Positions 47,507-56,607 are shown, counted from the stretch's first letter. The stretch is DNA of 64,000 bases from Enterococcus italicus DSM 15952 (GCF_000185365.1 NZ_GL622241.1:1871754-1935753); one strand, 5' to 3'. The notes: generated from the sequence alone by a model not told the origin. Translations and numbers: made by a program.

Positions 47507-48253
47507 TTAAGCTAAGTTTTCCTTAAAGAAACTAGCAACTAATTCCATCGTCGCCCCTTTGACAAGATGCTTCTCACGCTCTTTTACAAATGTGATCTGT
47601 TCGGATGGATTTTGTAAAACAAATCGTTCGACATGACTAATAGGAATTTTTTCATCCGCTGTTCCGTGCCAAAATAACAAGGGACGATTGCCTCTTTTTT
47701 GAGGCTGCTGCGCCAGGTCATAGGCATCCGTCCAGCCTAACAAATCTTGGTAATCTTTGGGTAAAAATAGTTGAAATATCCGCGCATGACCTTGCAAGCG
47801 ATCCTTGTAGGCTTGTAAGTCTGGTGACCCCATAATACATGCAGCTGCCTGTATTTCGGGATGATGGGTCAGTAATGCGCATGTCGTCATGCCACCCATC
47901 GAAACACCACCAACCCCTATTTTGCCATTTGTTACATTCAGTCGCTGAAAATACGCCACAATACTTTCAAATTCAAAGAGATTGGTATGAATACTTTGCC
48001 AAAAGGTCAAGGACGGAATCGTTGATTTGTCTGTTTTGCGCTCACCGTGATTCATCGCATCTGGCAGAACTACACGAACGCCTTCATTGGCTATTTTGCG
48101 TGCTTGGGTCAAAACAAGTTCTTTGGATGTCTGCCAGCCATGGTAATAAATTACTAGCGGCAATGCTTGATACACTTGCTCTTGAGAAACGACTTCTAAG
48201 ACTGGAATCGTGCCGATGATTCGTTTTCGAATGGCTAATTTTTTATGACTCAT
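47507..48253 (-). CDS. Alpha/beta-hydrolase esterase (YtmA/prolyl oligopeptidase-like)
   Basis: A 248-residue serine hydrolase. LPLVIYYHGWQTSKE forms the oxyanion region, the nucleophile is in IGVGGVSMGGMTTCAL, Asp is near LFWHGTADEKIPISH, and the His is probably in EREKHLV near the C terminus. No signal peptide. The substrate is unknown; related Bacillus proteins are annotated as esterase YtmA. It overlaps the NAD(P)-binding gene by 11 bases. Confidence 0.85.
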   Translation of the reverse strand: MSHKKLAIRKRIIGTIPVLEVVSQEQVYQALPLVIYYHGWQTSKELVLTQARKIANEGVRVVLPDAMNHGERKTDKSTIPSLTFWQSIHTNLFEFESIVAYFQRLNVTNGKIGVGGVSMGGMTTCALLTHHPEIQAAACIMGSPDLQAYKDRLQGHARIFQLFLPKDYQDLLGWTDAYDLAQQPQKRGNRPLLFWHGTADEKIPISHVERFVLQNPSEQITFVKEREKHLVKGATMELVASFFKENLA

Positions 48254-48875
48254 ACCTATCCCCTTTTAAAGATTGCTTAATGGCTTGCTGAACAGCTACA
48301 CCGACTTTTTCGACTGGTTGTGGTTTGATTGGCGTTAATGCTTGCTGAATGATGGGTAGTTTCTTACTAAATAAAATCATTCGCGCCATCGCACGCGAAT
48401 ACTTGCGCCCCTCTCCATACAAGAGACTTGGTTTAATAAAGGCCACTGGAAACGACTGCTTTTCTAAGAAAGCCTCAGCTTGTTTTTTCCAGTAGAGATA
48501 CCCTTGATGAAATGGCAAGCCGTGAGCAGCTGATACGTAGATAAACAAATCAGGCTGACTCGAACCAAGACTAGCAACCATTAATTTAACTAATTCATAA
48601 TGGTAGCGCTGGTAAGTGAGTTGTTTGGCTTTGTTTTCAACTAATAGACCAATTGCATCGATCAGCACATCCCCTGACTTCACGTGCTCTTGCCAGTCAG
48701 TTGGCGTAAAGACATCCGCACGTACCCACGTTACTTGCTCCATCCATGGCTCAACTTGTTTAGGCTTTCCACTTCTAGAAATACTAATTACCTGATACTC
48801 AGCAGTTGCCAGTTGCTTAGCAATACTTTGACCGACAAATCCACTACCACCAAAAATAACGACTCGTTTATTCAT
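48243..48875 (-). CDS. NAD(P)-binding atypical SDR / epimerase-like protein
   Basis: A 210-residue protein with a Rossmann motif VVIFGGSGFVGQSIAKQLA at the N terminus and VTWVRADVFTP, DVLIDAIGLLVEN, and the YVSAAHGLPFHQGYLYWKKQAEAFLEK segment of NAD(P)H-binding domain proteins. The catalytic Tyr-x3-Lys of classical SDRs appears as YLYWKK. It may be a redox sensor or ubiquinone-type NDUFA9-like protein. The ATG at 48875 overlaps the nhaC stop region by eight bases. Confidence 0.82.
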   Translation of the reverse strand: MNKRVVIFGGSGFVGQSIAKQLATAEYQVISISRSGKPKQVEPWMEQVTWVRADVFTPTDWQEHVKSGDVLIDAIGLLVENKAKQLTYQRYHYELVKLMVASLGSSQPDLFIYVSAAHGLPFHQGYLYWKKQAEAFLEKQSFPVAFIKPSLLYGEGRKYSRAMARMILFSKKLPIIQQALTPIKPQPVEKVGVAVQQAIKQSLKGDRYES

Positions 48876-50214
48876 TGATACACTCCCTTTCTTGGTAGGA
48901 TACACCAATACCGGTCATAGCACTTACCATCGAGAATAACGGCGAAAGCAAACTAAAAAAAGCAAACGGGGCATACGTCAGAACCGGAACGCCAAAAGTG
49001 GTTGCCACAAAACTTCCTGCAATCCCCCATGGAACTAGATAATTGATCACTGTGCCACCATCTTCCAATGTCCGACTTAAAACGACGGGGGCTAATTTTT
49101 TCTTTGCATAGACTTCTTTCAAGGCATTTCCTGGTAAAATGACCGATAAAAATTGTTCACCAATAAATATATTTACCCCTATACTCGCGATTAATGTGAA
49201 AAAAATCAATGAAACAGTCTTTTGAAAGAGCGGACTCAGGCGATTTAAGACCGTCGCAATCAAGTTCGTTTCAATTAACACTCCTCCTAAAGAGAGCGCT
49301 AAAATAATTAAGGCGATGGTCGGTAACATACTCTCAATGCCACCTCTTGTTAGCAATGTGTCAACTTCAACATTGCCAGTATGTGATTGGTAGCCTTCAT
49401 TCATTAACGTAGCCAATTGTTTGAATAGTACGGCTTTGACTTGGATGAAGTACATAGCTGACCCGACGACAATATTTAATAAAATTGTCGCAATTGCAGG
49501 TATTTTTTTCCAAGCACACAAAAACATCACAAGGATTGGTAACAATGACCATGGAGAAATGAAAAAATTCTCTTTAAGCAGCTGTACCGTTTGATCGATA
49601 GTCGTTAAACTAGCTGATGCATTCGTATGACCTAAGAACAGAAATAAGATCAACGAGATGAAAAAAGCTGGAACGGTCGACCAGAGAAGATGCTTAATGT
49701 GAAGAAATAAATCTACCTCGACAACGGCAGCAGCAAGGTTCGTCGACTCAGACAATGGCGACATTTTATCACCAAAAACAGCCCCAGACACAATCGCTCC
49801 CACCACTAATGCTGGCGAAAGGCCTAGCGTCACGCCCACACCGAATAGAGCAATACCAATCGTTGACATGACGGTAAAAGCACTACCGACTGCACTGCCG
49901 ATCACAGCACAAACAATAAAAATTGATGGCACGAACCATTCAATACGCAAAGTCTGAAAGCCATAAACCATTAAGGTTGGAATAATTCCCGCTTGAATCC
50001 AGACGGCAATCAAGGCTCCCACCAAAATAAAAATCACAATTGGAATAATTCCTGGTCGGATTCCTTCGACCATTCCTTTATGAATTGCATCAAACGAGCG
50101 ATCTTTCCAATAGACATATCCCGTTAATACCATCAATACAATCAAAACTGCGATCAAGGCACTCATCTGCACAAAAATGACAAAATACGCCAAAGTAGCA
50201 AAAATAACAAGCAA
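48868..50214 (-). CDS. nhaC: Na+/H+ antiporter NhaC (5' end anomalous)
   Basis: A roughly 448-residue antiporter with about twelve membrane segments. Family motifs are GALIAVWIQAGIIPTLMVYG, GAVFGDKMSPLSESTNLAA and NYLVPWGIAGSFVATTFGV. The only start in this frame is a TTG at 50214 without a good ribosome site. Codons upstream (NSSFVEASLVL) still look like the NhaC N terminus up to a TAG at 50254-50256. A proper GAGGA site lies at 50265-50270, but the triplet at the expected start is ATA, with an A9 run after it. The true start may have been damaged or miscalled. It heads a leftward cluster with the SDR and esterase genes. Confidence 0.88.
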   Translation of the reverse strand: MLVIFATLAYFVIFVQMSALIAVLIVLMVLTGYVYWKDRSFDAIHKGMVEGIRPGIIPIVIFILVGALIAVWIQAGIIPTLMVYGFQTLRIEWFVPSIFIVCAVIGSAVGSAFTVMSTIGIALFGVGVTLGLSPALVVGAIVSGAVFGDKMSPLSESTNLAAAVVEVDLFLHIKHLLWSTVPAFFISLILFLFLGHTNASASLTTIDQTVQLLKENFFISPWSLLPILVMFLCAWKKIPAIATILLNIVVGSAMYFIQVKAVLFKQLATLMNEGYQSHTGNVEVDTLLTRGGIESMLPTIALIILALSLGGVLIETNLIATVLNRLSPLFQKTVSLIFFTLIASIGVNIFIGEQFLSVILPGNALKEVYAKKKLAPVVLSRTLEDGGTVINYLVPWGIAGSFVATTFGVPVLTYAPFAFFSLLSPLFSMVSAMTGIGVSYQERECINE

Positions 50215-50563
50215 AACAAGACTTGCTTCAACAAATGATGAATTTTTTTTTAACTATATATAATTCCTCTTTTTATCTCTAGATAGCTTCAGTTTAGCAT
50301 ATTTTTTTGCGACTCACCTTAGCATTCGCAAACTGACGAGTATCCATTCAAGAAATCATGCAAACGACCATAATCCTGAGACACAAAAAAATCTGTCTTT
50401 TAAAATCGTCACGGGGACCACCAGTTCCAAGCAAAAAGTCCCGAAAATCCAAAAGTTTGAACAACAACTTTCGAATTTTCAGGACCTTTTACTTGGAGCT
50501 TTTCAGCTTCAATCTTTTTGGTAGGGTGGCCACACAATCGCCATTGTGCGGCCTAATTTTTAA
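50215..50563. repeat. Intergenic region with palindromic element, copy R8 (50421-50500)
   Basis: Element R8 has arms AGTTCCAAGCAAAAAGTCCC (from 50422) and GGACCTTTTACTTGGAGCT (to 50500), with inner GAAAATCC and GAATTTTC, and apex AAAAGTTTGAACAACAACTT. It would terminate the butanediol dehydrogenase gene leftward. The stretch 50271-50420 has no gene and should hold the nhaC promoter. A separate hairpin follows at 50528-50553. Confidence 0.75.
50528..50561 (+). terminator. Strong hairpin with T run, rightward orientation
   Basis: GGCCACACAAT and ATTGTGCGGCC pair around CGCC and are followed by TAATTTTT. Orientation is that of a rightward terminator, although the nearby genes run leftward. It lies 2 bases after the butanediol dehydrogenase stop, so it may act as a 3' stabilising hairpin for that mRNA. 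Confidence 0.6.
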
Positions 50564-51613
50564 TTAGCGACCTTTTTGAATGTCTACTAAGATTTTCGAT
50601 TGTGATTTGTCTCTAGTCAAAAGACCGAAGCCTTCTTCCACAATTTCTTCTAATTCAATTTTTCTTGTAATCACTGGATCAACAGCTAATTGACCACTTG
50701 CAATCGCTTGAATTGTTTGGGCAAATGTCGTACGGGTATAGGCAATGGTCGAAGTGATTTTCACACCAGAGTTAATCAATTGCATTGGGTGCCAAGATAT
50801 TTCATGAGCAAAAATAGACACAATGACCATCATGCCGCGTGCTTTCGTAACATCTATCGCTTGTTTGACTGTTACTTCAACGCCCGCAACTTCAAAAGCA
50901 ACATCGACCCCGCCGTTTGTCATCGCACGGATTTCCTCAACAACATTTACTTTTCCTGAATTCAACGTGACTGTCGCACCTAATTCTTTGGCTTTTTCTA
51001 AACGTTCTTCTGACAAATCACAAACGATAATATCCACCGCACCAGCAGCCTTGGCAGCAGCAGCCACTAAACATCCGATTGGGCCGGCTCCAAAAATAGC
51101 AACTTTGTCACCAAATTTTACGCCGCCTTCTTTACACGCTTGTACAGCAACCGCTGTTGGTTCAACTAAAGCTCCTTCTTCAAAAGACATTTCATCTGGC
51201 AATTTGTACACGTAATGTTCTGGAATGGTACAATATTCAGCGAAGCCGCCATCTCTTGCCAAGCCAATAAAGTTATAGCCATCATACAAATCAACTTCTT
51301 CAGCTTTTGCTTCATTTGACATCGTAGGAAAAATAGCTACACGATCGCCAACTTTTACATCCTTCACTTGTGAACCAACTTCTTCGATCGTTCCAGAAAA
51401 TTCATGCCCCATCGTTAAAGGCGCTTGACCTTTTGCAAATGGATCTGGTTGATCAACGGGAATAAAAATTGGTCCTTCTAAAAATTCATGTAAGTCTGAA
51501 CCACAAATCCCAGTAAATGCTACTTTTACTCGAACTTCATCTGGTTCACACGCCTTTACTTCGACATCTTCTACACGGACATCTTTTTGTCCATGCCATA
51601 CTGCTGCTTTCAT
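50564..51613 (-). CDS. bdhA: 2,3-butanediol dehydrogenase (zinc MDR family)
   Basis: A 349-residue medium-chain dehydrogenase. MKAAVWHGQKDVRVEDVEVK, catalytic zinc ligands in FTGICGSDLHEFLEG and MGHEFSGTIEEVG, coenzyme site VAIFGAGPIGCLVAAAAKAAGA. This length and pattern match BdhA, which interconverts butanediol and acetoin. The typical four-Cys structural zinc lobe is not obvious, as in related enzymes. Start at 51613 is seven bases after GGAGGA. Its own sigma-54-type promoter lies at 51682-51697. Confidence 0.88.
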   Translation of the reverse strand: MKAAVWHGQKDVRVEDVEVKACEPDEVRVKVAFTGICGSDLHEFLEGPIFIPVDQPDPFAKGQAPLTMGHEFSGTIEEVGSQVKDVKVGDRVAIFPTMSNEAKAEEVDLYDGYNFIGLARDGGFAEYCTIPEHYVYKLPDEMSFEEGALVEPTAVAVQACKEGGVKFGDKVAIFGAGPIGCLVAAAAKAAGAVDIIVCDLSEERLEKAKELGATVTLNSGKVNVVEEIRAMTNGGVDVAFEVAGVEVTVKQAIDVTKARGMMVIVSIFAHEISWHPMQLINSGVKITSTIAYTRTTFAQTIQAIASGQLAVDPVITRKIELEEIVEEGFGLLTRDKSQSKILVDIQKGR

Positions 51614-51681
51614 TTGACATTCCTCCATGCATTGTTCATTCGTCACGTTTCCTTCAAAACATGTGAAGCACTTAGATAATA

Positions 51682-51697
51682 AGCAAACAGTGTGCCA
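51682..51697 (-). promoter_or_regulatory. Sigma-54 (-24/-12) promoter of bdhA
   Basis: Leftward reading TGGCAC (51697-51692), five bases ACTGT, then TTGCT (51686-51682): an exact fit to TGGCACN5TTGCW. The start codon is about 68 bases downstream. Confidence 0.88.
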
Positions 51698-51738
51698 AAA
51701 TTAAAACAGTTGATACAATCGTACTTTCTTAAAAATAC

Positions 51739-51777
51739 TGTAACAAATCGGAAAGTTTTATGAAACATCATGTTACA
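51739..51777. promoter_or_regulatory. Candidate AcoR upstream activator sites of bdhA
   Basis: Half-sites TGTAACA (51739-51745), TGAAACA (51761-51767) and TGTTACA (51771-51777) lie 42-80 bases upstream of the -24 box. The last two form a dyad with a three-base centre. Similar half-sites lie upstream of acoL. Confidence 0.6.
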
Positions 51778-51811
51778 AAACGTATCACGATGTATCGTAT
51801 GCTTCGAATGG

Positions 51812-51865
51812 AAAAGACAGAAAAACCAGAAGTTGCCTTTCCAACTTTTGATTTTTCTGTCTTTT
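51812..51865. repeat. Dispersed palindromic element, copy R9
   Basis: Arms AAAAGACAGAAAAACC and GATTTTTCTGTCTTTTT flank an apex AGAAGTTGCCTTTCCAACTT. The outer arms are not obvious. It lies after acoC (ends 51915) and should terminate the aco operon leftward. Confidence 0.75.
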
Positions 51866-51914
51866 TACTTATAGTAGAACTTCTGACACACGACCTTAAA
51901 TACGAATAAACCTT

Positions 51915-53138
51915 TTAGAATACTAAACTATACGGATTTTCCAAGTAGAAAATAATACGACCTAAAAATTCTGCTGCAGGTGAACCATCAATGATTTGAT
52001 GATCAAATGTTAAGCTTAATGGTAATTTCTTCAACTCAACAACTTCATGGTTGTCATCAAATGCAAGTTGACTTTGCATTGAACCAACCCCTAGGATACC
52101 AATTTCTGGCGAGTTAATAATCGGTGTAAAGTATTCTGCTCCACTCTTACCTAGGTTGCTAATTGTAAATGTCGACCCAGTATAATGTTGACCAGCTAGT
52201 GAACCATTACGAGCTTCTGCAATTCGACTGTTTAAAGTTTTACCTAATTCAGTTAACGTCATACGATCAGCGTTTTCTACCACAGGTACAACCAAACCAT
52301 CTGCTACTGCAACTGCCATACCTAGATGAACGGCTTCTTGTTTTTCGTAAGCTCCATCATGATACCAAGCATTCATTTCTGGTGTTTCTTTCAAAGCTAG
52401 AATAACAGCTTTTGAAAGCAATGTTGTGATACTCAATTGACCGTCTTTCAAAGCAACACTTGATTTTGCTTCAATTTCTTTCTTGAACTCTAGTAAATTG
52501 GTAATATCCGCTTTTTGCTGAATGGTTACTTGTGCGGTTGTTTGTAGACTGTGCATCATGCGTTCAGCAATTGTCTTACGCATACCCTTCAATCCTGCAC
52601 CAACAGTAGATGGTGCCACAGCTGCTGCAACTGGTGCTGCTGTTGGTTGATGGCGTTCTACATCTCGACGCGTAATACGTCCATTTCCACCTGAACCATT
52701 AATTTGTGCAATATCATACCCTTTTTCCGCCGCCAATTTACGAGCTAAAGGCGTAATGAAGATGCGTTCGCCTGCTTTTCGTTCTGGAGCTGGTGCTGCT
52801 TGAGGGGCTGGTGTTGCTACTTCAGTTTCTGGTGCTTCCCATTCAGCTGTTAAGCTGGCTGACGAAGTTGCATCAGTGGTTGTTTCGCCCACTTGTTCGC
52901 CTGCATCCCCAATCAAACCGATTGGTGCAGTACATTCAGCGTCGTCACCTTCTGCAACCAAAATTTTGATTAGTGTTCCATCAATTGGAGATTCTACATC
53001 ATAGCTCAATTTTTCTGAACTAATCGTACAAACGACTTCACCTTTAGCGACTGCATCGCCTTCTTTTTTCGCCCAATTATCGACGGTTCCTTCTGTCATT
53101 GTAAGCCCTAATTTAGGCATTGTAATTTCTGTTGCCAT
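51915..53138 (-). CDS. acoC: Acetoin dehydrogenase E2, dihydrolipoamide acetyltransferase
   Basis: A 407-residue E2. Lipoyl domain at residues 1-~80 with the lipoylated Lys in ISSEKLSYDVESPID. Ala/Pro-rich linker, then a peripheral-subunit-binding domain (ITPLARKLAAEKGYDIAQINGSGGNGRITRRDV), a second linker, and the catalytic domain ending in LTFDHQIIDGSPAAEFLG with the His and Asp. It transfers the acetyl group to CoA. It is the last gene of acoL-acoA-acoB-acoC. Confidence 0.94.
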   Translation of the reverse strand: MATEITMPKLGLTMTEGTVDNWAKKEGDAVAKGEVVCTISSEKLSYDVESPIDGTLIKILVAEGDDAECTAPIGLIGDAGEQVGETTTDATSSASLTAEWEAPETEVATPAPQAAPAPERKAGERIFITPLARKLAAEKGYDIAQINGSGGNGRITRRDVERHQPTAAPVAAAVAPSTVGAGLKGMRKTIAERMMHSLQTTAQVTIQQKADITNLLEFKKEIEAKSSVALKDGQLSITTLLSKAVILALKETPEMNAWYHDGAYEKQEAVHLGMAVAVADGLVVPVVENADRMTLTELGKTLNSRIAEARNGSLAGQHYTGSTFTISNLGKSGAEYFTPIINSPEIGILGVGSMQSQLAFDDNHEVVELKKLPLSLTFDHQIIDGSPAAEFLGRIIFYLENPYSLVF

Positions 53139-53155
53139 TCACTATCCACCTCCTC

Positions 53156-54187
53156 TTATTTCTTTAAGTCCGCGATTAATTCATTTGCAGTTTCTAATAC
53201 ACGGTCTGCATTTGGTAAGTATAATTGTTCTAAGTTTGTAGCAAATGGTACGGGCGTATTTGGTGCACAGACACATTTAATTGGTCCATCTAGATAATCA
53301 AATGCTTTGTCTCCGACGATAGATGCGATATCTGTCGCAGTATTATTATGTGGATTGGCTTCATCAATCACGATTAAACGACCTGTCTTCTTCACTGACT
53401 GAATAATCGTTTCTTGATCCCACGGTGCTACAGTAACCAAGTCGATTACTTCTACAGAGATGCCATCTTTCGATAATTTGTCTGCCACTTCAAGAGCAAC
53501 ATATAACATTTTTCCGATAGTCACAATGGTCAAATCCGTTCCTTCTTGTTTTACTTTTGCTTTTCCGATTTCAACAGTATAGTACTCTTCTGGCACTTCA
53601 CCTTTTAAGCCATAAAGAGTCTTATCTTCAGAGAAAATAACAATGTTGTCATCTTCGATAGCAGCCGTTAGTAATCCTTTAGCATCATAAGGGTTAGAAG
53701 GGACAACTACTTTGACCGCTGGAATAGAGCCAAAAATGCCATAATATGATCCTGAGTGTTGAGCAGCGGCACTTGCGCCTGCACCATGGCACGTACGGAC
53801 AGTCATCGGAATTTTCGCTTTTCCTCCAAACATATAGCGCATTTTAGAGCCCTGAGCTAAGATTGTGTCAAAACAAAAACCAATAAAATCATTAAACATC
53901 AATTCAGGGACTGGACGTAACCCTGTAGCAGCAGCACCAACTGCCGCTCCCATGTAGCCCATTTCTGAGATTGGTGTATCAATCACACGTTCGCGACCGA
54001 ATTTAGGCATCAGACCTTTTGTGACACCAAACACGCCACCCCAAGCATCTTCATTTGACTCTTCTAAGTGAGGAACCTTTGCTCCTCCGGCAATATCTTC
54101 ACCAAGTAAGATTACTCGATCGTCACGCTCCATTGATTGTTCTAATGCTTCGTTAATAGCTTTCATAAAAGTAATTTTTCTAGTCAT
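53156..54187 (-). CDS. acoB: Acetoin dehydrogenase E1 beta subunit
   Basis: A 343-residue thiamine-enzyme beta subunit. Starts ITFMKAINEALEQSMERDDRVILLGEDIAGG. TPISEMGYMGAAVGAAATGLRPVPELMF and FSEDKTLYGLKGEVPEEYY are typical, and ending DRVLETANELIADLK. With AcoA it binds TPP and cleaves acetoin. It lies 18 bases before acoC and 24 bases after acoA, each with a strong ribosome site. Confidence 0.95.
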   Translation of the reverse strand: MTRKITFMKAINEALEQSMERDDRVILLGEDIAGGAKVPHLEESNEDAWGGVFGVTKGLMPKFGRERVIDTPISEMGYMGAAVGAAATGLRPVPELMFNDFIGFCFDTILAQGSKMRYMFGGKAKIPMTVRTCHGAGASAAAQHSGSYYGIFGSIPAVKVVVPSNPYDAKGLLTAAIEDDNIVIFSEDKTLYGLKGEVPEEYYTVEIGKAKVKQEGTDLTIVTIGKMLYVALEVADKLSKDGISVEVIDLVTVAPWDQETIIQSVKKTGRLIVIDEANPHNNTATDIASIVGDKAFDYLDGPIKCVCAPNTPVPFATNLEQLYLPNADRVLETANELIADLKK

Positions 54188-54211
54188 GTTTCTTCTCTCC
54201 TTTTTCTCTGC

Positions 54212-55180
54212 TTAGTCTGCGAATACATCTTCATACAATGCTTCTGGGCGTGGAACGGGACTTTCTTCAGCAAATTTAATGGCATGCGCAATATCAGTAG
54301 TTGATTTCTCAGCAATTTCTTCTGCTTCTTTTTTCGTTAATAATTTTTTCGCAATTGCTTTTTCGATAAATTCTGGAATACAATCGCGGTCTTGGCGATT
54401 TTTTTCTTCACCATCTATATTTTTGTATTTTTGTTCATCACCTTCAAAGTGACCGTAATTACGATACGTTACACATTCAACCAGTGTTGGCCCTTCGCCT
54501 TTTCGTGCACGCTCGATTGCTTCCCCAGTAGCTTCATAGACTGCAAACAAGTCATCGCCATCCACTCTTACACCGGGAATGCCATATGCTGCTGCACGTT
54601 CGGCGATTGTTTTAGAACCGGATGAATACCATTGCGGTGTTGCTTCCGCAAATGAGTTATTTTCGTTAACAAAAATGACCGGTAATTTCCAAATCGACGC
54701 CATATTAATTCCTTCATGGAACGTCCCTTCATTCGCAGCGCCATCACCAAAGAAACACACCGCAACATCTTTTGTTTTTAGATATTTATTGCGTAAGCCC
54801 GCTCCGACAGCGATTGGGAAGCCGCCACCGACCATACCGTTAGCCCCAAGCATTCCTTTACCAACATCGGCGATATGCATCGAGCCACCTTTTCCTTTAT
54901 TTAAGCCCGTTTCTTTCCCATAAATTTCAGCCATCATGCCATCTAAGTCGCAACCTTTTGCGATACAGTGTCCATGACCACGGTGCGTACTTGTAATATA
55001 ATCATCATCTGTCAAATTCGCACAGACGCCTGTTGCAATTGCTTCTTCGCCAGCATATAAGTGAACGAATCCTGGAATTTCACCTGTCGTAAAAATATCA
55101 TGCACTTGGTTTTCAAAATTACGGATATCGTACATTGTTTTTAGGATCCATTTTGCTTGATCTTTTGTCATTTTTGTCAT
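54212..55180 (-). CDS. acoA: Acetoin dehydrogenase E1 alpha subunit
   Basis: A 322-residue TPP-dependent alpha subunit. The TPP motif starts FFGDGAANEGTFHEGINMAS and ends VIFVNENNSFAEATP. HRGHGHCIAKG and GKGGSMHIADVGKGMLGANG are present. It decarboxylates/cleaves acetoin to acetaldehyde and hydroxyethyl-TPP with AcoB. The start at 55180 has AAGGAGGAAAAG upstream; longer frames run into acoL. It is 16 bases downstream of acoL. Confidence 0.95.
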   Translation of the reverse strand: MTKMTKDQAKWILKTMYDIRNFENQVHDIFTTGEIPGFVHLYAGEEAIATGVCANLTDDDYITSTHRGHGHCIAKGCDLDGMMAEIYGKETGLNKGKGGSMHIADVGKGMLGANGMVGGGFPIAVGAGLRNKYLKTKDVAVCFFGDGAANEGTFHEGINMASIWKLPVIFVNENNSFAEATPQWYSSGSKTIAERAAAYGIPGVRVDGDDLFAVYEATGEAIERARKGEGPTLVECVTYRNYGHFEGDEQKYKNIDGEEKNRQDRDCIPEFIEKAIAKKLLTKKEAEEIAEKSTTDIAHAIKFAEESPVPRPEALYEDVFAD

Positions 55181-55196
55181 TTTCTTTTCCTCCTTA

Positions 55197-56549
55197 TTAA
55201 CCATGAATTGCTCGTCCAAATAATGAATTGCTCGTCTCACCAATCACTTCAGAAAGCGTCGGATGGGCAAAAATCATTTCATCAAGCTCATCAATTGTTC
55301 CTTCTGCTTCTTTTACAGCTAAAATCGTATGAATCATCTCTGTTGCATGGCTTCCGACAATTACTGCTCCTAGAATTTGATGGTAGTGTTTTTCACTAAT
55401 TATTTTGACAAATCCATCTGTTTCCATCGCTGCAATGGCTTTCCCATTTCCTGAAAAAGGCATCATCTTCACAACTACATCTTGATATTGGGCTTTCGCT
55501 TCTTCTTCAGATAGTCCAAAACTTGCTACTTCAGGACTAGTATAAAGACAACGTGGGACAGATGTTTTATCCACTGGGAATTTCTCAGTACCAAACATCG
55601 CCTCGACAGCGCGTATCCCTTCTTGACTGGCAACATGTGCCAATTGATAACCTCCGACGACATCGCCTATTGCATAGATACTTGGAATACTGGTCTGATA
55701 CGTATTGTTTACGCGAACGAAACGGCTTGCTTCATCCAATTCAATCTCCAGTTGACTCGCTAAAGTCAAATCTGGTTTTCGACCAGCAGCTACGAGTAAG
55801 CGATCATATGCCACAGCTTTCCCAGCTACGATGACTTCCTTATCGGTTACTTGGTCAATTTTTGCAGAAGTCGTAATGGCAATGCCCATTTTTGACAATT
55901 TCTTTTTGATGATTTTGCGCGCTTCTGGATCTTCCGTTAGTAAAATATCTTTGGCTACCTCTAATAATGTTACGTCTACGCCCAATGGTTTCATTGCAAA
56001 TGCCAACTCGACTGCAATAATCCCACCGCCGATAACGACAAGTTTTTTCGGTAACTCAGTCATCGAAAAGAACGTATCGGTCGTATCATAATGTGCGTGT
56101 TCAATCCCATTAATCGGTGGCACAAAAGGTTTTCCCCCTGTCGCCAATAAAATTCTTTCAGCATGCAATGCTTTCTCAGCTACCTCGACGCACGTCTTAG
56201 AAACTAACGCAGCCTCACCTTCGATATAATCAATTTTATTACTCGAAAACAAATGCTGAATGCCCGATTGCAGTGTTTGAACGACGCCATTTTTTCGCTC
56301 GACCATTTTTGAAAAGTCTATGGCATTGAGCGTAGTATCTACACCATGTTTTTTTCCTTCTTCTAATGATAAGAGCCAATGCGCATGTTGCAGATAGCTT
56401 TTCGAAGGTATACAGCCTACATTTAGACAGGTACCTCCTATTTTATTCTTTTCGACCACAGCTACTTTTTTGCCAAGTTGTGCAGCTTTAATCGCCGCAA
56501 CATAGCCGCCCGGTCCAGCGCCAATGACAATTAAATCATAGTTTGTCAT
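55197..56549 (-). CDS. acoL: Dihydrolipoamide dehydrogenase of the acetoin complex
   Basis: A 450-residue flavoprotein disulfide reductase. FAD site LIVIGAGPGGYVAAIKAAQLG, redox Cys pair in GGTCLNVGCIPSKSYL, NAD site VVIGGGIIAVELAFAM, FAD site TSIPSIYAIGDVVGG, and the His-Glu base region FAHPTLSEVIGE. It reoxidises lipoamide. It is unusual in being the first gene of the operon, next to the sigma-54 promoter; in B. subtilis acoL comes last. Confidence 0.94.
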   Translation of the reverse strand: MTNYDLIVIGAGPGGYVAAIKAAQLGKKVAVVEKNKIGGTCLNVGCIPSKSYLQHAHWLLSLEEGKKHGVDTTLNAIDFSKMVERKNGVVQTLQSGIQHLFSSNKIDYIEGEAALVSKTCVEVAEKALHAERILLATGGKPFVPPINGIEHAHYDTTDTFFSMTELPKKLVVIGGGIIAVELAFAMKPLGVDVTLLEVAKDILLTEDPEARKIIKKKLSKMGIAITTSAKIDQVTDKEVIVAGKAVAYDRLLVAAGRKPDLTLASQLEIELDEASRFVRVNNTYQTSIPSIYAIGDVVGGYQLAHVASQEGIRAVEAMFGTEKFPVDKTSVPRCLYTSPEVASFGLSEEEAKAQYQDVVVKMMPFSGNGKAIAAMETDGFVKIISEKHYHQILGAVIVGSHATEMIHTILAVKEAEGTIDELDEMIFAHPTLSEVIGETSNSLFGRAIHG

Positions 56550-56591
56550 GAATTGTCCCTCCTTATTGATTACGCTTTCATTTTAGTAATA

Positions 56592-56607
56592 AGCAAGTTG
56601 CATGCCA
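56592..56607 (-). promoter_or_regulatory. Sigma-54 (-24/-12) promoter of the acoLABC operon
   Basis: Leftward reading TGGCAT (56607-56602), GCAAC, TTGCT (56596-56592); one change from TGGCACN5TTGCW. The acoL start is about 43 bases downstream. Confidence 0.87.

Noticed and set aside
54579-54923. 114-residue frame on the plus strand inside acoA
   Set aside because: It lies fully antisense to a well-conserved gene and has no ribosome site or family motif.
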